This document shows, one piece after another, positions 1-11,778 of a stretch of DNA of 64,000 nucleotides. Numbering within the stretch: the stretch's first letter is position 1; the number at the start of each line of letters is the position of its first letter. Origin of the DNA: Methylococcus capsulatus (GTDB lineage Bacteria; Pseudomonadota; Gammaproteobacteria; Methylococcales; Methylococcaceae). The position numbers and the translations under genes were made by a program. The stretch spans positions 1,032,001 to 1,096,000 of the forward strand of contig NZ_CP104311.1 in assembly GCF_036864975.1 (NCBI RefSeq). The letters run 5' to 3'. Under the pieces are notes generated by a model. That model did not search any database and was not told the origin of the DNA. It worked only from the letters and a program-made list of their open reading frames with translations.

Positions 1-1350
1 AAGCTGGAAATGCATGCCTTTGAACCGGACCGCTACCGCACGCCCGAAGGCTGGGCGACACTGGACACGCGCACCGAAACCTTGCGTGTGAAAGACGGCG
101 CGGACGAGACCCTGGTACTTAAATCCAGCCGCTGGGGACCGGTCATGGCCGAACCACTGCTGGGCGTGCCGGTGGCGCTGCGCTGGACCGCCCTCGAGGT
201 CCAGGGGGTCGATCTCGGCTTGCTGGACATGGACGGTGCCGGCGATCTGGATTCGGCCATGGCAGTCATGAACCGTGCCGGCAGCCCGCCGCAGAACGTG
301 GTGCTGGCCGACCGGGCAGGTCACATCGCCTGGACTCTCACCGGACGGTTTCCGCTGCGGCGCGGCTTCGACGGTTCGGTGAGCCGGCGCTGGAGCGACG
401 GCGCCGCCTGGGATGGATTCGTTCCGCCCGAACGGCTGCCGCGGGTGGTCGATCCCGCACAGGGATACCTCGCCACGGCCAACAACCGCACGCTCGGCCG
501 CGATTATCCCTATGTCATCGGCCACAACTATTCCAACAGTTACCGCGCCTATCGTATCGGCGAAAGACTGAAGCAGGCACAGGCACTGACCGAAACCGAG
601 TTGTTCGGCTTACAGCTCGATACCCGCAGTGAGTTCTTCGAGTTCTACCGCGACCTGGTCCTGGCGTTGACGGCGAATGCCGACGACCCGGCCCTCATCG
701 AAGCCCACCGGGCGGCGAAGGCGTGGGATGGACGGATGGAGGCCGACAGCCGTGGCATCGCGCTGCTGGTACGCTACCGGCGCAATCTCGCCCGCACGAT
801 ATTCTCCCGCCTGCTGGCCCGTTGCAATCAGGCCGACCCCGGATTCGTCTATGCCTGGCGCGAAGCGGAGACACCACTGCGCGCGCTGATTTCTTCCCGC
901 CTGCCGGGCACGGTTCCGGACCGCAGTGGCTCTTGGGACGCTTTTCTGCGCGGTGTCCTGGAACAAAGCGTGGACGAACTGAAAAACGAATTCGGTGCCG
1001 CCGCACTTCAAGACCTGGCCTGGGGCCGTGTCAACCGGGTGGCGGTCCGGCATCCGTTCAGCAAGAACCTGCCGCTCGCATCGGCACTGCTGGACATGCC
1101 AGCGGTAGACGGCGCCGGCTGCGGCGGCCATTGCATCCGGGTGCTGACGCCCCATCAGGGGGCCAGCGAACGGCTAGTGGTATCGCCCGGTCATCATGAC
1201 GACGGCGTACTGCACATGCCGGCCGGGCAGTCCGGCCATCCGCTTTCACCGCACTACCGCGATCAGCAGGATGCCTGGGCCAGCGGCCGGCCCTTGCCGT
1301 TCGAACCGGGCCCGGCCGTGGAGACACTGCGGCTGCGGCCGGCGCCCTGA
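1..1350 (+). CDS. Penicillin acylase (penicillin amidase) family protein, C-terminal part
   Basis: Frame 1 is open from the first base, so the gene enters from the left and its start is outside the window; 449 codons are visible. The stretch with SPPQNVVLADRAGHIAWTL, followed by G-FPLR, then GYLATANNRT, is typical of the beta-chain part of penicillin acylases, N-terminal nucleophile amidases that are exported and self-cleaved. The catalytic serine and the signal peptide would lie upstream and cannot be judged. The substrate in this organism is unknown; relatives act on acyl-homoserine lactones or beta-lactams. The gene ends 81 bp before yicC on the same strand. Confidence 0.85.
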   Translation, partial: KLEMHAFEPDRYRTPEGWATLDTRTETLRVKDGADETLVLKSSRWGPVMAEPLLGVPVALRWTALEVQGVDLGLLDMDGAGDLDSAMAVMNRAGSPPQNVVLADRAGHIAWTLTGRFPLRRGFDGSVSRRWSDGAAWDGFVPPERLPRVVDPAQGYLATANNRTLGRDYPYVIGHNYSNSYRAYRIGERLKQAQALTETELFGLQLDTRSEFFEFYRDLVLALTANADDPALIEAHRAAKAWDGRMEADSRGIALLVRYRRNLARTIFSRLLARCNQADPGFVYAWREAETPLRALISSRLPGTVPDRSGSWDAFLRGVLEQSVDELKNEFGAAALQDLAWGRVNRVAVRHPFSKNLPLASALLDMPAVDGAGCGGHCIRVLTPHQGASERLVVSPGHHDDGVLHMPAGQSGHPLSPHYRDQQDAWASGRPLPFEPGPAVETLRLRPAP

Positions 1351-1431
1351 CGCCTCGTCGGCGGGGGTTTTACGCGATCCTCCGCAGGGCATAGTATGCG
1401 GAGCCTGGGACAGGGGTTTAGGGAGAACATC

Positions 1432-2301
1432 ATGATCCGCAGCATGACGGCTTTCGGGACCGCGCAAGGGACGGTGGGCAACTGGCGGGTGAGCTGGGAC
1501 CTGCGTGCCGTCAATCATCGCTATCTCGATCTCGGCCTGCGCCTGCCGGACCCCTTGCGCGGTCTGGAGCTGGCGGTGCGCAACAGGATAGGCGAGTCGT
1601 TCAAACGGGGGCGCGTGGACTGCACCCTGACGTGGAAACCCTTGGCGCCAGAAACCGGCCCGACACGTATCGACATGGCGCTGGTACGCGACCTGCTCGA
1701 TGCGCTGCACCATATCGAAGCACTGGAGGACCGCAGCTGGGCCGGCTTCAGCGCCATCGAACTGCTGCGCTGGCCGGGCGTCATGCAGGAAACCGAACCG
1801 GACCTCGCCACGCTCGAACCCGGGATTCTCGCCGTGCTCGACCGGGCACTGGCCGAGGCGCTGGCGTTCCGTGAGCGCGAGGGTGCCCAGATCGCGGCAT
1901 TGCTGGACCTGCGCTGTACCGACATCCTGAGTGCGGTCGGCACAGTAAGGGAACGCCTGCCGGCGGTTCTCGCGGGACTCAGGGACAAGCTGAGGGCGCG
2001 CCTGGCTGAAGTGACCACCGAACCCGATGTCTCCCGCCTCGAACAGGAACTGGTCTACTTCGCGCAGAAGATGGATGTCACCGAGGAGTTGGACCGGCTG
2101 ACTGCCCACACCACGGAAGTGCGGCACATTCTTACCCAATGGGAGCCCGCAGGGCGCAGGCTGGATTTCCTGATCCAGGAAATGAACCGCGAAGCCAATA
2201 CCCTGGCGTCGAAGTCGGCCGACCTGGAGACCACCCGCGCCGCCGTAGACATCAAGGTGCTGATCGAGCAGATGCGCGAACAGGTCCAGAACGTGGAGTG
2301 A
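1432..2301 (+). CDS. yicC: YicC family protein (stress-induced endoribonuclease family)
   Basis: The protein has 289 residues and begins MIRSMTAFGTAQG, the conserved YicC N-terminus. Its C-terminal part (about residues 200-289) carries DVTEELDRLTAH and the conserved end with REANTLASKS and IKVLIEQMREQVQN, matching DUF1732. I chose ATG 1432, preceded by GGGAG, over the in-frame ATG at 1396, because family members start with this motif. YicC proteins are reported as endoribonucleases that affect small RNAs. In many proteobacteria yicC precedes gmk, but here the next gene is a convergent AraC regulator. Confidence 0.93.
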   Translation: MIRSMTAFGTAQGTVGNWRVSWDLRAVNHRYLDLGLRLPDPLRGLELAVRNRIGESFKRGRVDCTLTWKPLAPETGPTRIDMALVRDLLDALHHIEALEDRSWAGFSAIELLRWPGVMQETEPDLATLEPGILAVLDRALAEALAFREREGAQIAALLDLRCTDILSAVGTVRERLPAVLAGLRDKLRARLAEVTTEPDVSRLEQELVYFAQKMDVTEELDRLTAHTTEVRHILTQWEPAGRRLDFLIQEMNREANTLASKSADLETTRAAVDIKVLIEQMREQVQNVE

Positions 2302-2340
2302 CCGCCCTCCGCCGCTCTCCCGAGGGCAGGCCGGAGACAA

Positions 2341-3336
2341 TCACCGCCTCGTGCCGCCCCGCTCCGGCCGGTCCGCACGGAATGCCCGGGGAGTATCGCC
2401 GAAGCGCCGCCGGAACAGCCGGTTGAAATAGGTGAAATCGCTGAACCCCGTGGCGAATGCGATCTCGCCGATGCGCAGACCGTCACATTCCGGGTCTTCG
2501 AGCATGCGTTTCGCCCGCTCCAGCCGCAGGCGGTTGACCATTTCGGTGAAACTTTCTCCGCTCTCCGCCATCAGGCGGTGCAGATAGCTTTCGGAAATCC
2601 CCAGCGCGGCCGCGACCGATTTCACGGAAAGACCCTCATCGCGGTAGTGCTGCTCCAGATATCTCAGCAATGCCATGCGCCGTGCGGCGCGCAATCCCCC
2701 CATCTCCACCCGGTGATCCAGCTCACGCCCGGGCTCCAGCGCCAGAGCGATGAGGTCCAGCACGTGCTCGCCGGCGAGTCTGCGCAGATCGGGTGACTGC
2801 AAGTCCATATCGTTTCCTGCCACGAGGTTCAGATACTGCATCAGGAGATGCATTGGCTCACCGCCGGGGCAGATTTCGGCCAGATGGCGTTCAGCCCTCG
2901 GAACACGCCGCAGCAGACCCTTCCTCGGCAAATGCAGGGAATAGCACTGGTAATGGGCGTTCCTCGGCTTCTGCGGGGTGGAAAGCGCATAGGGCTGGCC
3001 GCTGGCCAAAAGCATTCCAGCCGCACAAGGCATTTCGGCACGGCATTTGCCCTGAGCCGCCCGGACGCCACCCGACAGACTGACGTGAAATCCGAAGTCG
3101 TCCGATTCCTCCTGACGGACCCGACGGAGGGTGCGGCGGCACTCAAGCCCGTTCAGCTCGCTGCGGATAACCCCTACCGTACCGAGACTCACGAACCGGC
3201 AGCGGGCGAAAAAGGGGCGGGAATCCGAATGCACGATGTCCAGTCCCCACAGCTTGGAACAGAACATTTCCCGCCAAACTTCGAAACGATCGCGTTCGGC
3301 GATGGTATCGGAATCGAACGTCAGCTCATTGGTCAT
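2341..3336 (-). CDS. AraC family transcriptional regulator
   Basis: The protein has 331 residues. The C-terminal third carries two helix-turn-helix units: SVKSVAAALGISESYLHRL and the AraC signature region around IGEIAFATGFSDFTYFNRLF, then FG-TPRAFR. The N-terminal half resembles the AraC-binding-like domain (PF14525 type) of regulators that sense small aromatic or amine ligands; the ligand cannot be read here. ATG 3336 was preferred over a start at 3384 because GGAGG lies about 8 bases upstream. The gene diverges from the recombinase gene at 3535; no metabolic partner is adjacent. Confidence 0.9.
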   Translation of the reverse strand: MTNELTFDSDTIAERDRFEVWREMFCSKLWGLDIVHSDSRPFFARCRFVSLGTVGVIRSELNGLECRRTLRRVRQEESDDFGFHVSLSGGVRAAQGKCRAEMPCAAGMLLASGQPYALSTPQKPRNAHYQCYSLHLPRKGLLRRVPRAERHLAEICPGGEPMHLLMQYLNLVAGNDMDLQSPDLRRLAGEHVLDLIALALEPGRELDHRVEMGGLRAARRMALLRYLEQHYRDEGLSVKSVAAALGISESYLHRLMAESGESFTEMVNRLRLERAKRMLEDPECDGLRIGEIAFATGFSDFTYFNRLFRRRFGDTPRAFRADRPERGGTRR

Positions 3337-3491
3337 GGCTGAAACCTCCGTAAGTGGACGACGCCTGCAGCTCCCTTTCAGCACCGTCGAGCGTCAAAGC
3401 GGGCTGAAAATCACGACGGACTCGGCCGGAAGATGCCTGCTTTTCGCAAGAATGGCCGAATTTCGGGCATATCCCAGCCTCAAAGTAAAGA

Positions 3492-3520
3492 ATTGTCCTA
3501 TTCGGAATACGTTATTGTCC
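3492..3520. promoter_or_regulatory. Possible operator: direct repeat ATTGTCC x2
   Basis: ATTGTCC occurs at 3492-3498 and again at 3514-3520, 22 bp apart (about two helical turns), in the AT-richer region between the divergent AraC regulator and recombinase genes. Spaced direct repeats of this kind are typical of AraC-family binding sites. The assignment is inference from position only. Confidence 0.25.
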
Positions 3521-3534
3521 AAGAATGAAAACGG

Positions 3535-4721
3535 ATGATTTGCTACGGTGTGGAAAAAGGATGTCAAGGGCAAGGTTTCTGTCGCCGCGCCTCCTGCCAT
3601 CTGCGACAGGCACCCTTGATGCCACCGTCCATGCCCAGCAAAAAATCGCCCGCAACGATGAACATCGAAAAGCATGACCTGCCAGCGGTCGATAAGGTAG
3701 AACGCAAGGCCGTCCAGCGGTACGGACATCAGCGCCGGCGGCGCGGCACCCCTACGATGTTCCCCATCATCCGGGAATACATCCGCGACCAACACGGCAA
3801 AGTCCGGTTCGAACGGCTGCGGCAGGCGGAAAACCATCTGCTGCGATTCATCGAGATCGCCGGCGATAGGCCGCTTTCGGAATACCGTAGTGCCGACGTC
3901 TCCGCATTCGCGAAGGAATTGTCAGAAAGACGGCGTCTCTCCGCTTCCACCGTCAATGGCCACCTGAGTTCCCTCTCCGCCCTGTTCAACTGGGCGATAG
4001 ACCAGGAACACCATGCGCTTACGGAGAATCCTTGCAGTGGCTGCAAGCTGCCGACGGGCACCGTGGTGGCGGAGCAGCGCCAACAGCCGGCGGACAAACC
4101 GCTCACCCTCGAACAATTGCGGGCTTTTTTCGAAGGCGAAGAAACCGCCGCCGGTTTCGATACGCCCCATAAATACTGGGTTCCTCTGATTCAGCTGCAC
4201 ACCGGCGCACGCATCGGGGAAATCTGCCAGCTCCAACCGCCGGACATCGTACTTATCGGCGACCGGATTCCAGCTTTCCGGTTCGTGGCGTCGACCGCCC
4301 GAGGAAAGTCCGAACGCCGTGTGCCGGTGCACCCCAAACTGATCGAGCTGGGTTTTTTGGCTTACGTCGCCGGGCTCGTCGGCCTCGCCACCCTGTGGCC
4401 CGGTTTGATCATCCCGCGACTGGGCAGCAAAGGACAGAATGTGGGGATGTGGCTGAGTAGACATCTCGAAAGACACGGCCTGAAGCGGAGCGGCCGGCGG
4501 ACCGAGGCTTTCCGTTCGACATTTCAGCACCACCTGAGACTGGCCGGCGTTCCGGAAACCCATATCAATGCCCTGCTCGGACACATGGAACGCAAGAGCG
4601 CCAGCACGACAAAAAAGCCTCTGTGGCTGACCCAGCCAGAGGACTTGCTGAACTCTCTCGCCAAGCTGGACTACGGCATCAATTTCAGCCCCTACGCCGG
4701 CCCCGCTTCCGCCCGGCTCAA

Positions 4722-4725
<4 letters not shown>
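3535..4725 (+). CDS. Tyrosine recombinase/phage integrase family protein, probably catalytically degenerate
   Basis: The open frame gives 396 residues. An N-terminal SAM-like core-binding region (about residues 75-165) is followed by a catalytic domain with the first arginine in HTGARIGEICQL and a lysine region GKSERRVPVHP. The usual HxxR is replaced by EAFR (His to Glu), and after the LLGH motif no tyrosine is found where the nucleophile should be (SASTTKKPLW). It may therefore be an inactive remnant. The true start is uncertain: no clear ribosome site precedes 3535, and later in-frame ATGs (3619, 3631, 3658) are possible. It converges on gyrB. Confidence 0.7.
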
Positions 4726-7170
<2,445 letters not shown>

Positions 7171-7300
7171 TCATTTAACGTGAAAGTCGCTCAACCTTGC
7201 TCACCCTTTCGGGGAGAGCAGGGTGAGAGGGAAACGATCATGGCGAGCAGTCGCATTCTTTTTAAGAGATGAAAGCAGGCGACCGTGGTCGTTTGGTTTC

Positions 7301-8380
7301 TCATGCGTCAGCGCGGATACGGCCTTGTTCCACGTGGAACACTCTGCTGGCCGGGCCGGCCGCGGCCGCCGCTCTTTGAGCGTCAGCGGAAAAAGTAATA
7401 AAGGATTGTATGCCGATCGATTTCACCAGACTCAGCAGCCGCTCCTGGTTGCGGCCATCCAGCTCCGAAGCGATGTCATCGACCAGAAGACAGACCCGCC
7501 CCGGCTGATCCGCTTCCAGCCGGCCAGCCTGCGCCAGCAAAAGCGCGTAGGTCAGGAGCTTCAGCTGCCCACGCGACAAATAATCCTTCGCGGGGCGGCC
7601 GCCGACCAGTACCGTGAAATCACCTTTGTGCGGACCGCATTCTGTGTAACCCTGGCGCCGGTCGGCAGCCAAGGACGCCGCGAGCGCATCGGCATAAGAC
7701 CATCCAGTCCGCCAGCCCGGTCGAACGACCAATTCGGCATCTGTCCGTCCGAGCAATGCGGACACCATCTCCTCGACCTGCGTCCGAATCCGCTCGACGT
7801 AGGCCAACCGCATTTCTGCGATCATTGTACCCCATCGCGCCAGCTCGCCCGACCATGCCTCCAGACTCGAACAAGATACATCGCCCCTAAGCACCGCATT
7901 GCGTTGGTCGAGTGCCCGCGAAAAGCGCCGCAGCAGGTCGAGATAGTCCTGTTCCACGTGGAACACGCCCCAATCGAGCATCTGCCTCCGCCATCGAGGC
8001 GGACCTTCGAGCAGCGCGACGCTGGCGGGCTGAATCAAGACTGCAGGAAAAAGGCGGATCAACTGCGCACTGGAATCACAGCTCCGCCCCCCCACACGGA
8101 TTTCCTTCTCGCTCCGCCCGAGGCGAATGCCCACGACGACCCCCGCCCCGGGTTGTCCGATCCGGCCGGAAACAGTAAGACATGGCTGGCCGAATCGGAT
8201 GACGCGGGCGGCCTGCGGGGAACGAAACGATTTACCCCTGCTGACAAGATAAATCGCTTCTAGCAACGAAGTCTTGCCGCTGCCATTGGCTCCGAACAGC
8301 AGATTGAGCCCGTCGCCGGGACTCAGGCTGGCGGATTCGATATTGCGGACATCGGCAATGTCGAGCTTCAACAGTGCCAT
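7301..8380 (-). CDS. recF: DNA replication and repair protein RecF
   Basis: The protein has 359 residues. Walker A is [15 protein letters not shown] (near residues 31-45), the signature region is [15 protein letters not shown], and Walker B is [13 protein letters not shown]. RecF is an SMC-like ATPase that helps load RecA at gaps with RecO and RecR. The gene lies between dnaN and gyrB in the classical order. The peptide FHVEQ is encoded twice (near residue 142 and close to the C-terminus) because two parS palindromes lie in the coding sequence in this frame. Confidence 0.97.
   Translation of the reverse strand: MALLKLDIADVRNIESASLSPGDGLNLLFGANGSGKTSLLEAIYLVSRGKSFRSPQAARVIRFGQPCLTVSGRIGQPGAGVVVGIRLGRSEKEIRVGGRSCDSSAQLIRLFPAVLIQPASVALLEGPPRWRRQMLDWGVFHVEQDYLDLLRRFSRALDQRNAVLRGDVSCSSLEAWSGELARWGTMIAEMRLAYVERIRTQVEEMVSALLGRTDAELVVRPGWRTGWSYADALAASLAADRRQGYTECGPHKGDFTVLVGGRPAKDYLSRGQLKLLTYALLLAQAGRLEADQPGRVCLLVDDIASELDGRNQERLLSLVKSIGIQSFITFSADAQRAAAAAGPASRVFHVEQGRIRADA
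7326..7341. other. parS centromere site 1
   Basis: TGTTCCACGTGGAACA is a perfect 16-bp palindrome inside the 3' end of recF. It matches the known ParB-binding parS consensus of gammaproteobacteria such as Pseudomonas and lies near dnaA, where parS sites cluster. The match is exact. Confidence 0.88.
7950..7965. other. parS centromere site 2
   Basis: This is a second exact copy of the same 16-bp palindrome, 624 bp from the first, also inside recF and in the same reading frame, so both encode FHVEQ. Two perfect copies within one gene make chance unlikely. Confidence 0.88.
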
Positions 8381-8432
8381 GCTGTCCCGGCGCTTTCGCC
8401 TCCGTTGCTCTGAGAGTCCGGATATGCCGGCA

Positions 8433-9533
8433 TCAAAGGCGCATCGGCATCACGATGAAGCGATGCCGGGCATCTGCCAAATCTTCTATCAGGCAACTGC
8501 CATTGGCGTCGGTAAAGGACATGCGAACCGAATCCGAATCCACCGCGTTGATCGCATCGAGCAGATAGGAGGCATTGAAACCCACCGAGAATGTCTCACC
8601 CGAGACCTCGGCCGGCACCTCATCTTCCGCCTCTTCATGCTCTGGATTCTGCGCCCTGAGCCGGATGAGCCCATTGCCGATTTCCAGACTGACCCCTTTG
8701 AATTTCTCATTGGAAAGCACGGCGACCCGCGTCAATGCGTTACGCAGATCGTAGCGGCCGATCACGGCGACCCGGGAAGCCGCCTTCGGAATCACGCGCT
8801 CATAATCCGGATAACGTCCTTCGACCAGCTTCGCGGCGAAGCTGAAGGAGCCGAAGACAACCCTGACGTTATTCGCCGATATCCGCACGCCTGCCGGCTC
8901 CTCGACGTGAGCCAGCAGGCGCCCCAGCTCGAGAACGCCCTTGCGGGGCAGGATAATCTGTCTGGCGACATCCGGCATCCCCTCCACGCTTTCCTCGAAC
9001 AGCGCCAGCCGATGGCCATCGGACGCCACCGTTCGAATCCGCCCCTGCCGGATTTCCAAAAGCAGACCGTTCAGATAATAGCGCACGTCCTGTTGCGCCA
9101 TAGCAAAAGCGGTCTTCTCGATGGCGCGCCGCAGCAACGGCGCTTCGCAATCGAACGCCACCTCCAAATCGCCGTGTTCGAAGCTGGGATAGTTCTCCGC
9201 CGGCAGCGCCCCCAAAACGAATCGGCTCTTGCCGCATTGCAGCGATACCCGCTCCGGCTTCACCTCGAATGCCAGTTCACCGCCTTCCGGCAGGAGCCTG
9301 CAGATGTCCATCAGCTTGCGCGCCGGCACGGTGAAACGTCCGGACTCTGCGCCTTCGATGCGGGTATTTGCAATGAGCTGAACCTCCAGGTCGGTTCCAG
9401 TGAGCTCAACCCCCCCGTCATTCACTTCGATCAGGACGTTCAACAGAATCGGCAGCGTCTGGCGCCGCTCGATGACACCGATGACCTGCTGCAGCGGCAA
9501 CAATAAATCTTCCCGCAAGATACGGAACTTCAT
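8433..9533 (-). CDS. dnaN: DNA polymerase III beta subunit (sliding clamp)
   Basis: The protein has 366 residues, the usual clamp length, built from three repeated clamp domains. Recognisable parts are [20 protein letters not shown], the third-domain [12 protein letters not shown], and the conserved end RFIVMPMRL. It encircles DNA and tethers polymerase and repair proteins. It lies 32 bp after dnaA and 52 bp before recF on the same strand, consistent with one operon. Confidence 0.98.
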   Translation of the reverse strand: MKFRILREDLLLPLQQVIGVIERRQTLPILLNVLIEVNDGGVELTGTDLEVQLIANTRIEGAESGRFTVPARKLMDICRLLPEGGELAFEVKPERVSLQCGKSRFVLGALPAENYPSFEHGDLEVAFDCEAPLLRRAIEKTAFAMAQQDVRYYLNGLLLEIRQGRIRTVASDGHRLALFEESVEGMPDVARQIILPRKGVLELGRLLAHVEEPAGVRISANNVRVVFGSFSFAAKLVEGRYPDYERVIPKAASRVAVIGRYDLRNALTRVAVLSNEKFKGVSLEIGNGLIRLRAQNPEHEEAEDEVPAEVSGETFSVGFNASYLLDAINAVDSDSVRMSFTDANGSCLIEDLADARHRFIVMPMRL

Positions 9534-9565
9534 GGCTCGAGCCCTTGGCGAAAGAAAACGGCGTG

Positions 9566-10894
9566 TCAGTTGGAAAGGATGCGCAGAAGATTGGAAAAGT
9601 CTTCCATGAATCGGGCGTCGCTCTCCTTGAGCTCCTGCACTTTCCGGCAGGCGTGCAGTACGGTGGTATGATCCCGCCCCCCGAACATCTGGCCTATTTC
9701 CGGCAGGCTATGACTGGTCAGCTCCTTAGACAACGCCATGGCTATCTGGCGTGGCCGGGTGAGGGATCGCGTGCGCTTGTTCGACAACAGATCGGCCTGA
9801 CGAATCTTGAAATACTCCGCTACGGTCTTCTGGATGTTTTCCACATTGATCATACGGTCCTGCAGCGCGATCAGATCGCGCAAAGCCTCCTTGGCGAATT
9901 CCAAGGTGATCGGTCGGCCGGTGAACTGCGCGTTGGCGATGACCCGCCGCAGCGCGCCCTCCAATTCGCGGATGTTGGAGCGGATGCGCTTGCCGATGAA
10001 AAACGCCACCTCCGGTGAAAGTTCGATGCCGGACTGCTGAGCCTTGCTCATGAGGATAGCGACCCGCGTTTCCAGATCGGGCGGCTCGATGGCCACCGGC
10101 AATCCCCAACCGAACCGCGATTTGAGGCGCTCTTCCAATCCCTTGATCTCTTTGGGATAGCGATCACAGGTGAGGACCACCTGATGCTTGTTCTCCAGCA
10201 GCGTGTTGAAGGTATGGAAAAACTCTTCCTGCGAGCGCTCCTTACCAGCGAAAAACTGGATATCGTCGATCAGCAGGGCATCGACGGTGCGGTAAAACTC
10301 CTTGAAGGCGTTGATGGCGTTATGCTGCAGCGCCTTGACCATATCGGAAACAAACCGCTCGGAATGCAGGTAGACAATGTTGGCCGCCGGATTTCCGCGA
10401 AGAATTTCATTGCCGATGGCGTGCATCAGATGAGTCTTTCCCAGACCGACGCCGCCATAAATGAACAGCGGATTGTAGGCACGCCCCACGTTCTGAGCGA
10501 CCTGCAGCGACGCCGCTTTCGCCAGCTGATTCGACTTGCCTTCGACGAAATTGCCGAAGATAAAGGCACTGTTCAGGTTGTTCGGCACTTGTTTGCGCGC
10601 CGGCCCCGCCTTGCGGGGAGGGGCCGCCGGCCTCGCCTGGGCCGCCTCGGCGGTGCGTGAACCGATCTCCAATACCACACTGGGAACGGAGTCGCGGTTC
10701 TGTTCCGACACGACCTCCTCGATCTTCCCGATGAAGTGCTGCTTCACCCAGTCGAGAACGAACCGGTTCGGCGCCAAAAGGCGCAACTCCCCTCCGTCCT
10801 CCACAGCTTGTAAGGGCCTGATCCAGGTGTTGAACTGTTGAGGAGGAAGTTCGCCTTCAAGCTTGCTGATACAATGACTCCAGAGCACGCTCAT
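9566..10894 (-). CDS. dnaA: Chromosomal replication initiator protein DnaA
   Basis: The protein has 442 residues. Domain I begins [20 protein letters not shown]; domain III has Walker [17 protein letters not shown] and Walker [10 protein letters not shown]; domain IV ends with the DnaA-box recognition motif [18 protein letters not shown]. An open frame continues upstream to 11056, but ATG 10894 matches the conserved N-terminus and has AAGGA about 8 bases before it. It is the first gene of the leftward dnaA-dnaN-recF-gyrB cluster and is divergent from rpmH. Confidence 0.97.
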   Translation of the reverse strand: MSVLWSHCISKLEGELPPQQFNTWIRPLQAVEDGGELRLLAPNRFVLDWVKQHFIGKIEEVVSEQNRDSVPSVVLEIGSRTAEAAQARPAAPPRKAGPARKQVPNNLNSAFIFGNFVEGKSNQLAKAASLQVAQNVGRAYNPLFIYGGVGLGKTHLMHAIGNEILRGNPAANIVYLHSERFVSDMVKALQHNAINAFKEFYRTVDALLIDDIQFFAGKERSQEEFFHTFNTLLENKHQVVLTCDRYPKEIKGLEERLKSRFGWGLPVAIEPPDLETRVAILMSKAQQSGIELSPEVAFFIGKRIRSNIRELEGALRRVIANAQFTGRPITLEFAKEALRDLIALQDRMINVENIQKTVAEYFKIRQADLLSNKRTRSLTRPRQIAMALSKELTSHSLPEIGQMFGGRDHTTVLHACRKVQELKESDARFMEDFSNLLRILSN

Positions 10895-10979
10895 CGGGGA
10901 TGTCCTTGGAAACTGGTAGGGGCGGGCTGACCCGGAAGGGGAGTCTATTCTACCGGAAAACGAACCCGCGCCCAGATTC

Positions 10980-11008
10980 TTGACGGAGCATGGACCACGC
11001 CTTATAGT
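10980..11008 (+). promoter_or_regulatory. Sigma-70 promoter of the rpmH-rnpA operon
   Basis: TTGACG (10980-10985) and TATAGT (11003-11008) are separated by exactly 17 bp, 47 bases before the rpmH start. Both hexamers match consensus at five of six positions, which is a strong match for a highly expressed ribosomal gene. Confidence 0.75.
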
Positions 11009-11054
11009 TGCCCTCTTTTTATTTTTGCCGCCCCGACCTCGAGCAGGACAGATC

Positions 11055-11189
11055 ATGAAAAGAACTTATCAACCGAGCAAGATCAAGCGTGTGCGCACCC
11101 ACGGCTTCCGCGCCCGCATGAAGACCCGCGGCGGCCGCGCCGTCCTCAGTGCCCGGCGCGCAAAAGGGCGCAAAAAGCTTTCGGTCTGA
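11055..11189 (+). CDS. rpmH: 50S ribosomal protein L34
   Basis: The protein has 44 residues beginning [20 protein letters not shown] and ending KGRKKLSV, the full L34 sequence pattern. It is a basic protein of the large ribosomal subunit. ATG 11055 is used although the frame is open further upstream. Its stop codon overlaps the rnpA start (TGATG), so the two are probably translationally coupled. Confidence 0.98.
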   Translation: MKRTYQPSKIKRVRTHGFRARMKTRGGRAVLSARRAKGRKKLSV

Positions 11190-11575
11190 TGGAACGGCCC
11201 GTTCCCGGCCATGGGTACGGGTTTCCCAAATCCCGCCGCTTGACCAGCGCCGTAGAGTTCCGTTTCGTATTCGAAGATGCCTGCCGCTCCTCGGATCCAT
11301 GGCTCACGGTGCTGGCTCGCCCCAACAACCGGGCCCATGCACGTTTAGGCCTCGCCCTCTCCCGCAAGCAGATTCGAAAAGCGGTCGATCGTAACCGGAT
11401 CAAGCGGCTGGTTCGCGAATCGTTCCGTCTTCGCCAGGCAGAGCTCGGTGCCGTTGATTATGTCGTCATGGCCCGCTCCCCGGCAACCGCCGCGAGCTCC
11501 GCCATCCTGCTACGCGCCCTGGAAAAACACTGGCTCAGACTGACCCGACGATGCAGCGCATCCTCATCGCCCTGA
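11189..11575 (+). CDS. rnpA: Ribonuclease P protein component
   Basis: The protein has 128 residues and carries the RNase P protein signature around [16 protein letters not shown] (near residue 70). It binds the RNase P RNA and supports 5' maturation of tRNAs. It overlaps rpmH by one base and yidD by 25 bp, as is usual in this block. Confidence 0.96.
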   Translation: MERPVPGHGYGFPKSRRLTSAVEFRFVFEDACRSSDPWLTVLARPNNRAHARLGLALSRKQIRKAVDRNRIKRLVRESFRLRQAELGAVDYVVMARSPATAASSAILLRALEKHWLRLTRRCSASSSP

Positions 11576-11778
11576 TCAGGCTTTACCAATACCTGCTCAG
11601 CCCCTGGCTCGGCCACCATTGCCGGTTCTTCCCCACCTGCTCGAATTATGCCATAGACGCCATCGAGCGCTTTGGCGCGATACGCGGGGCATACCTTACA
11701 ATAAGGCGGCTCATGAGGTGCCACCCCTGGCATCATGGCGGCATCGATCCGGTCCCGGAAAAACTTGGAAAACAATAA
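11551..11778 (+). CDS. yidD: Membrane protein insertion efficiency factor YidD
   Basis: The protein has 75 residues with the family pattern [35 protein letters not shown] and [17 protein letters not shown]. YidD is a small membrane-associated factor that assists YidC-dependent insertion. It overlaps the end of rnpA, and its stop codon shares a base with the yidC start (TAATG). Confidence 0.96.
   Translation: MQRILIALIRLYQYLLSPWLGHHCRFFPTCSNYAIDAIERFGAIRGAYLTIRRLMRCHPWHHGGIDPVPEKLGKQ

Noticed and set aside
8274-9506. 410-codon plus-strand frame opposite dnaN
   Set aside because: Antisense shadow of dnaN with no recognisable domain.
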